DNA from: Chloroflexota bacterium
GTDB lineage: Bacteria; Chloroflexota; Anaerolineae; JACRMK01
Direction: 5' to 3'
Assembly: GCA_016200765.1 (NCBI GenBank)
Contig: JACQEC010000255.1
Coordinates: 1 to 5,807 of the forward strand
Length of the DNA stretch: 5,807 nucleotides
Shown: positions 1 to 3,667 of the stretch, piece by piece
How the letters are laid out: every line of letters begins with the position of its first letter
Position numbering within the stretch: position 1 is the first letter of the stretch
Notes under the pieces: generated by a model
What the model saw: the letters and a program-made list of their open reading frames with translations, nothing else
What the model was told of the DNA's origin: nothing
Database searches by the model: none
Position numbers and translations under genes: made by a program

Positions 1-1
1 G

Positions 2-769
2 ACGTTCCTCACGCTCGACGACCTCGCGCCCGATCGCGTGATTTGCGGGATCGGCGCGTGGTGGGATCCGCTGGCGCGCAACGTCGGCATCGAGCGCAAG
101 AAGCCGCTGAAGGCGATGCGCGAGACGATTGAGGTGATGCGGCGCTTGCTGGCGATGGAGACCGTCACCTTTGACGGCGAATTTCACCACGTCAACGGCA
201 TCACGCTTGACGTGGTGCACGGGCGGCGTGAGCCGCGCAAGGTGCCGATCTATATTGGCGCCACCGGAGACGCCATGATGGAGCTCGCCGGTGAGATCGC
301 CGATGGCGTTGTGCTAAACTACTGCGTGCCTCCGGCGTACAATCAGAGCGCACTGCGCCATCTGGAAGCCGGCGCGAAGAAAGCGGGGCGCAGTCTCGAC
401 GAGATAGACCGCCCGCAGTTGATCGTCTGCTCGGTGGACCCTGATCACTATACCGCAGTGCAGGCGGCGAAGGAACTGCTGACACAATATCTGGCCCAAC
501 AGCCGCACATCGCGCAGGCCAGCGGCACTAGCCCGGACGTGGTGCGCCAGATTCAGGGCATCCTGGGCTGGCCTGCGACCAAAGAGCAGATTCACCGCGC
601 CATGCAGTATGTGCCTGACGAATTGATCGAACACATCACCGCCAGCGGCACACCGGACGAGGTGCGGAAGAAGGTGGACGAGTATTGCGCGTTGGGATGC
701 ACGTGCCCGATATTGTACCCGCTCGGCGACGACGTGAGGCTGATGCTGGACACCTTTGTCCAGCCATGA
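2..769 (+). CDS. LLM class flavin-dependent oxidoreductase (luciferase-like, methylene-H4MPT reductase-like), 5'-partial
   Basis: This is a TIM-barrel oxidoreductase of the bacterial luciferase-like family, which uses FMN or F420 to oxidise or reduce small organic substrates in the cytoplasm. The reading frame is open from base 2 and reads TLDDLAPDRVICGIGAWWDP, the typical strand/loop segment in the middle of the family's N-terminal half. The first 80-100 residues therefore lie left of the window. The GTG at 38 is the valine of 'DRV' and not a start. Further on, PIYIGATGDAMMELAGEIADG (bases about 245-307) is the hallmark of Mer-like members, followed by 'GTPDEVRKKVDEY' and 'CPILYPLGDDV' near the C-terminus. 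The stop is TGA at 767-769. The end looks complete. Substrate and cofactor (F420 or FMN) cannot be told from this fragment. It is followed after 60 bases by the deacylase gene on the same strand, so co-transcription is possible. Confidence 0.88.
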   Translation, partial: TFLTLDDLAPDRVICGIGAWWDPLARNVGIERKKPLKAMRETIEVMRRLLAMETVTFDGEFHHVNGITLDVVHGRREPRKVPIYIGATGDAMMELAGEIADGVVLNYCVPPAYNQSALRHLEAGAKKAGRSLDEIDRPQLIVCSVDPDHYTAVQAAKELLTQYLAQQPHIAQASGTSPDVVRQIQGILGWPATKEQIHRAMQYVPDELIEHITASGTPDEVRKKVDEYCALGCTCPILYPLGDDVRLMLDTFVQP

Positions 770-774
770 CCGTT

Positions 775-794
775 ACTCGCCGGGCACGGCGGGT
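775..794 (+). other. Hairpin just after the LLM oxidoreductase stop codon
   Basis: ACTCGCCG at 775-782 can pair with CGGCGGGT at 787-794 across a GGCA loop. This is eight base pairs, one of them a G-T wobble. It begins six bases after the TGA. No T-run follows, so it is not a standard intrinsic terminator. It could be an mRNA-end stabiliser, a weak attenuator or simply GC-rich chance. Confidence 0.35.
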
Positions 795-811
795 GCGCCG
801 ATCAACGCCAG

Positions 812-826
812 AAGGCAGGTTGCCTT
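812..826 (+). promoter_or_regulatory. Probable ribosome binding site of the deacylase gene, inside a small hairpin
   Basis: The purine-rich stretch AGGCAGG (813-819) ends ten bases before the ATG at 830 and is the only Shine-Dalgarno candidate. The same bases form a perfect six-pair stem, AAGGCA (812-817) with TGCCTT (821-826), around a GGT loop. If it forms in the mRNA it would partly hide the ribosome site. The stem is short and its regulatory meaning is speculative. Confidence 0.4.
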
Positions 827-829
827 ACC

Positions 830-2431
830 ATGTTTGACCTGATGATTCGGGGCGGAAAAATCATAGATGGCACCGGCTCGCCCGCTTACAGAGCCGAGGT
901 CTATATTCGCGGCGACCGTATCGCGGAAATCGGCGGGCGGCCGGACGAGCGCGCGGCCTTTCGACAAGCTCAAGGCGCGGCGCGCATCCTCGACGTGGAT
1001 GGCTTGATTGTGGCGCCCGGCTTTATTGACGTGCACTCGCATTACGACCGGTTGCTGTTGGCGCAGAAACCGGATGACTCAAAGGTCGTGCAGGGTGTGA
1101 CGACCGAGATTGTCGGCAATTGCGGCTTCGCGCTCGCGCCGGTCAATCCAGACTTCCGCGAACTGCTAGTGACACAGACCAGCGCCATCATGGGCGAGGG
1201 CGACCTGCCGTGGCTGACCTTTGGCGGTTATCTTAGCGCGCTGGAAGCGGCGGCGCCGCCGGTCAACGTGGGCGCGCTGGCCGGGCACAACGCCGTGCGC
1301 GTCGCCGCGATGGGCTTCGAGAACCGGCCAGCGCGCCCGGATGAACTGGCGCGAATGAAGGGCTACGTGGCGGAGGCGATGGACGCCGGCGCGCTCGGCC
1401 TCTCAACCGGGCTGGTCTATCCGCCGGGTACTTTTGCCAAGACCGATGAGGTGGTGGAACTCGCCAAAGTCGTCAGGCCGTATGGCGGGCTGTACGCCAG
1501 CCACATCCGCAATGAGGCCAACCGGCTGATTGAAGCGGCGACCGAAGCGATAACGGTGGGCGAAGAAGCGGGCGTGCCGGTGCAGATTTCGCATTGTAAG
1601 GCGTCTGGCTCGTCCAACTGGGGAAAGGGCGCGGCGCTGATGCGAACCATAAGGGAGGCGAACGGCCGCGGGCTGGATGTGACCGGCGACCAGTACCCAT
1701 ACCTCGCGGGCAGTACCTTATTGAGCACGCTCCTGCCGCCGTGGGCGCACGAAGGCGGCGTGCCGGAACTGCTCACGCGGTTGAGGTCGGCGGAGATGCG
1801 CGGGCGGATGAAGCACGATATGGAGCATGGCAGCGGCGACTGGTGGAACCCGTCGAAAAACACCAGCTGGGACGGCGTGCTGATTGCCGCCTCGCCGCGG
1901 ATGCCGGAGATCGAAGGGAAGTCGCTCGAACGGCTCGTGCGCGAGGCGGGCAGAGACCCCTATGAAACCCTCTTCACCCTGCTGGAACAGACACGATGCC
2001 AGATATTGATGATCATCTTCCTGATGACCGAAGACGACGTGCGGACGATCATGCGCGATGCCAACGTGATGATTGGCACGGATGCGCTCGCAACCGGCAG
2101 TAAGCCACACCCGCGCTCGTACGGCACGTACCCGCGCGTGCTGGGGAAATACGTCCGCGACGAGCGCGTGCTCGACCTGCCGGAGGCGATCCGCAAAATG
2201 ACCTCCCTGCCAGCGCAGAAGTTCAAACTCAAGGATCGCGGGATTATCCGGCGCGGCGTGCACGCCGACCTGGTGATTTTCGACCCCCAGCGCATTCAGG
2301 ACACGGCCACGTATGACAACCCCGTGCAACATCCCAGAGGGGTGCCGTATGTGCTGGTCAATGGGGTGTTCGGGGTGGATGATGGCCGCGTCACCGGCGC
2401 GAGAGCCGGAAAGGTTCTGCGGCGGGGGTAG
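830..2431 (+). CDS. N-acyl-D-amino-acid deacylase (D-aminoacylase) family amidohydrolase
   Basis: A cytoplasmic metal-dependent hydrolase expected to remove the acyl group from N-acyl-D-amino acids; the family also contains dihydroorotase-like and hydantoinase-like relatives. The 533-residue length is normal. The N-terminus 'MFDLMIRGGKIIDGTG' is the usual beta-sandwich start and supports ATG 830. 'APGFIDVHSHYD' carries the HxH pair (His69, His71). 'GNCG' carries Cys98, the cysteine metal ligand typical of D-aminoacylases. 'SHIRNE' gives His225, 'ISHCK' His255 and 'GTDA' Asp418, so the full metal set is present. The C-terminus 'GIIRRGVHADLVIFDP' and 'VLVNG' completes the composite domain. There is no signal peptide or membrane segment. 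One oddity is a segment around residues 43-50 (FRQAQG) that is encoded by a repeat-like DNA stretch and sits in a surface loop of the small domain. The exact acyl or amino-acid specificity cannot be read. It is 60 bases after the LLM gene and 96 before the Gfo/Idh gene. Confidence 0.93.
   Translation: MFDLMIRGGKIIDGTGSPAYRAEVYIRGDRIAEIGGRPDERAAFRQAQGAARILDVDGLIVAPGFIDVHSHYDRLLLAQKPDDSKVVQGVTTEIVGNCGFALAPVNPDFRELLVTQTSAIMGEGDLPWLTFGGYLSALEAAAPPVNVGALAGHNAVRVAAMGFENRPARPDELARMKGYVAEAMDAGALGLSTGLVYPPGTFAKTDEVVELAKVVRPYGGLYASHIRNEANRLIEAATEAITVGEEAGVPVQISHCKASGSSNWGKGAALMRTIREANGRGLDVTGDQYPYLAGSTLLSTLLPPWAHEGGVPELLTRLRSAEMRGRMKHDMEHGSGDWWNPSKNTSWDGVLIAASPRMPEIEGKSLERLVREAGRDPYETLFTLLEQTRCQILMIIFLMTEDDVRTIMRDANVMIGTDALATGSKPHPRSYGTYPRVLGKYVRDERVLDLPEAIRKMTSLPAQKFKLKDRGIIRRGVHADLVIFDPQRIQDTATYDNPVQHPRGVPYVLVNGVFGVDDGRVTGARAGKVLRRG
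956..976 (+). repeat. Dispersed-repeat-like segment read in frame inside the deacylase gene
   Basis: The stretch TTTCGACAAGCTCAAGG with flanking GCCTT (956-960) and AAGGC (972-976) closely resembles a short repeat (core TTCGACAAGCTCA) that I recall as scattered in many copies in Chloroflexota and other environmental genomes. On the opposite strand it reads as the familiar 'LSLSKG'. Here it is translated as FRQAQG between 'GGRPDERAA' and 'RILDVDG', where relatives normally have a short variable loop. It is a single copy in this window, so its repeat nature rests on recall and not on an internal match. Confidence 0.6.
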
Positions 2432-2433
2432 AG

Positions 2434-2480
2434 CCTCACCCCCGGCCCCTCTCCCCCCGACTGGATCGGGGGGAGAGGGG
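2434..2480. repeat. CT-rich palindromic repeat, copy 1 (15-bp inverted repeat)
   Basis: The element starts three bases after the deacylase stop. The left arm CCCCTCTCCCCCCGA (2446-2460) and the right arm TCGGGGGGAGAGGGG (2466-2480) are perfect reverse complements across a five-base loop (CTGGA). The leader CCTCACCCCCGG (2434-2445) plus the start of the arm matches copy 2 at 3513-3534 with two mismatches in 22. There is no T-run after the stem, so a classical terminator is not supported, but in RNA this stem would be very stable and could act as a 3'-end barrier for the deacylase message or reduce read-through into the next gene. It resembles the CT-rich REP-like elements of Chloroflexota genomes (recalled, not searched). 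Confidence 0.85.
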
Positions 2481-2515
2481 AGAGCGCGAGAAGGGCGAAC
2501 GAGAAAACCTAACAC

Positions 2516-2521
2516 GAGGAG
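2516..2521 (+). promoter_or_regulatory. Strong ribosome binding site of the Gfo/Idh gene
   Basis: GAGGAG at 2516-2521 is a near-consensus Shine-Dalgarno sequence six bases before the ATG at 2528, and fixes this start. It follows an A-rich stretch (GAGAAAACCTAACAC). I could not identify a convincing promoter -35/-10 pair between the hairpin ending at 2480 and this site. Confidence 0.8.
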
Positions 2522-2527
2522 CATTTC

Positions 2528-3538
2528 ATGCAAAAGGTCCGCTGGGGGGTTATTAGCACGGCCAATATCGGGCTTAAGAAGGTACTGCCGGGGATGCAGA
2601 GAGGCCAATATTGTGAGATCGCCGCGATTGCGTCGCGCGACGGGGTGAGGGCGCAGATGGCGGCGAAGGAGCTAGGGATTCCCAAAGCCTACGGCTCCTA
2701 TGAGGCGCTGTTGGCTGACCCGGAGATTGAAGCGGTCTATATCCCGCTGCCCAACCACCTGCATGTGCCGTGGTCTATCAAGGCGCTGGAGGCGGGTAAG
2801 CACGTGTTGTGCGAGAAGCCGATTGCGCTCTCGGCGGACGAAGCGCGAACCCTGCTCGCGGCCTCACGGCGACATCCGACACTGAAGGTGATGGAGGCGT
2901 TCATGTACCGCTTTCACCCCCAATGGCAGCGCGCGAAGCAGTTGGTGGCCGATGGGCAAATCGGCGACCTGCGCACCATCCACTCATTCTTCTCGTATTA
3001 CAATACCGACCCGGCCAACGTCCGCAATCAGGCTGATATTGGCGGCGGCGGACTGATGGACATCGGTTGCTACAACCTCTCGCTGTCGCGCTTTATCTTT
3101 GGCGGGGAGCCCCAGCGCGTGGTGGGCATCATCGAGTACGATCCGCAATTCAAGACCGACCGGCTGGCTTCGGGCATCATGGATTTTGGCAGTGGCACGT
3201 CCACGTTCACCTGCTCGACGCAGTTGACATCGTATCAGCGGGTGAACATCTACGGCACCGAGGGGCGCGTGGAGATCGAGATTCCGTTCAACGCGCCTCC
3301 GGATCGCCCTTGCAAAATGTGGCACCAGCGCGGAAGCCGGGTTGAGGAGATCGTCCTCGCTACGACCGATCAGTACGCGGTGCAGGGCGACCTGTTTTCG
3401 CTGGCGGTGATGAACGACACGCCCGCACCGACACCGCTGGAAGATGCGGTCGCTAATATGGTTGTGATGGAGGCTATTTTCGCGAGTGGGAGAAGTGGGG
3501 AGTGGGCACGACCCTCACCCCTGACCCCTCTCCCTTGA
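2528..3538 (+). CDS. Gfo/Idh/MocA family NAD(P)-dependent oxidoreductase (sugar or xylose dehydrogenase-like)
   Basis: A two-domain cytoplasmic dehydrogenase expected to oxidise or reduce a sugar, polyol or inositol-type substrate with NAD(P). The N-terminal Rossmann fold shows 'WGVISTANIG' (residues 6-15) as dinucleotide-binding loop. 'GKHVLCEKPIA' (90-100) carries the family EKP motif with its lysine at 97. 'VMEAFMYRFHPQ' (121-132) is typical of the glucose-fructose oxidoreductase, D-xylose dehydrogenase and dihydrodiol dehydrogenase branch. 'GGGLMDIGCYNLS' (173-185) holds the substrate-site Asp178 and Tyr182. The core length, about 328 residues, is normal. The last eight residues (329-336, PSPLTPLP) and the TGA are encoded by a CT-rich repeat, so the natural end has been replaced or extended; the catalytic domains are unaffected. 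The start is supported by GAGGAG six bases upstream. Substrate is unknown. It follows the deacylase on the same strand and converges with the Fe-S dehydrogenase. Confidence 0.93.
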   Translation: MQKVRWGVISTANIGLKKVLPGMQRGQYCEIAAIASRDGVRAQMAAKELGIPKAYGSYEALLADPEIEAVYIPLPNHLHVPWSIKALEAGKHVLCEKPIALSADEARTLLAASRRHPTLKVMEAFMYRFHPQWQRAKQLVADGQIGDLRTIHSFFSYYNTDPANVRNQADIGGGGLMDIGCYNLSLSRFIFGGEPQRVVGIIEYDPQFKTDRLASGIMDFGSGTSTFTCSTQLTSYQRVNIYGTEGRVEIEIPFNAPPDRPCKMWHQRGSRVEEIVLATTDQYAVQGDLFSLAVMNDTPAPTPLEDAVANMVVMEAIFASGRSGEWARPSPLTPLP

Positions 3539-3549
3539 AGGGAGAGGGG
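3512..3549. repeat. CT-rich palindromic repeat, copy 2, overlapping the end of the Gfo/Idh gene
   Basis: CCCCTCTCCC (3525-3534) pairs perfectly with GGGAGAGGGG (3540-3549) across a TTGAA loop; counting the TT/AA ends the stem is 12 bp. The leader CCTCACCCCTGA matches copy 1 (2434-2445) apart from two bases. The left part is translated as the last eight residues of the Gfo/Idh protein, and its TGA stop (3536-3538) lies in the loop. No T-run follows on either strand. Lying between convergent genes, the hairpin could serve as a bidirectional 3' barrier; this is inference. Confidence 0.85.
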
Positions 3550-3667
3550 AAGGCGCGCGCTCGAATCACCGAGTGAAGGAGCATGGTTCGGCAGGCTCAC
3601 CATGCGCGCCGCTTCGCCCCTACCATCGGCGAGCCGACCGGTCGGGCCGCGAGCCGCTCGGCTTGGT
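3539..3667. other. Convergent intergenic region built mostly from repeats
   Basis: This 129-base gap lies between the stops of the two convergent genes. In order it holds the right arm of the CT-rich palindrome (to 3549), the 23-bp repeat (3582-3604), a GC-rich tract with the 12-bp perfect palindrome CCGACCGGTCGG (3634-3645), and a direct repeat GCGAGCCG at 3629-3636 and 3649-3656. AGCCGA (3632-3637) can also pair with TCGGCT (3658-3663). I see no credible gene and no U-tract terminator. The structured DNA could stop transcription from both sides, but that is inference. Confidence 0.6.
3582..3604. repeat. 23-bp dispersed repeat, copy 1 (intergenic)
   Basis: This 23-bp sequence, with core TGGTTCGGCAGGCTCACCA and CATGGT/ACCATG inverted ends, is identical to 5458-5480 and in the same orientation. 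It lies between the convergent Gfo/Idh and Fe-S dehydrogenase genes, 33 bases beyond the CT-rich palindrome. An exact 23-base match is not expected by chance in under 6 kb. I recall the core (reverse strand GTGAGCCTGCCGAACCA) as a scattered element in environmental genomes. Confidence 0.85.

Noticed and set aside
38..40. GTG as start codon of the first gene
   Set aside because: The frame is open to base 2 and the upstream residues (TLDDLAPDR) match the family's conserved interior, so the gene begins outside the window.
2446..2480. Intrinsic terminator after the deacylase
   Set aside because: The stem is strong but no T-run follows on either strand; it was listed as a palindromic repeat instead.
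1718..2608. Open frame of 296 codons on the minus strand opposite the deacylase
   Set aside because: It is antisense to a well-supported gene, runs through the CT-rich palindrome and shows no recognisable family.
3485..3506. Three AGTGGG units near the end of the Gfo/Idh gene as a tandem repeat or G-quadruplex
   Set aside because: There are only three G-runs within the tract and the encoded 'SGRSGEW' fits the usual family C-terminus, so neither reading is well supported.
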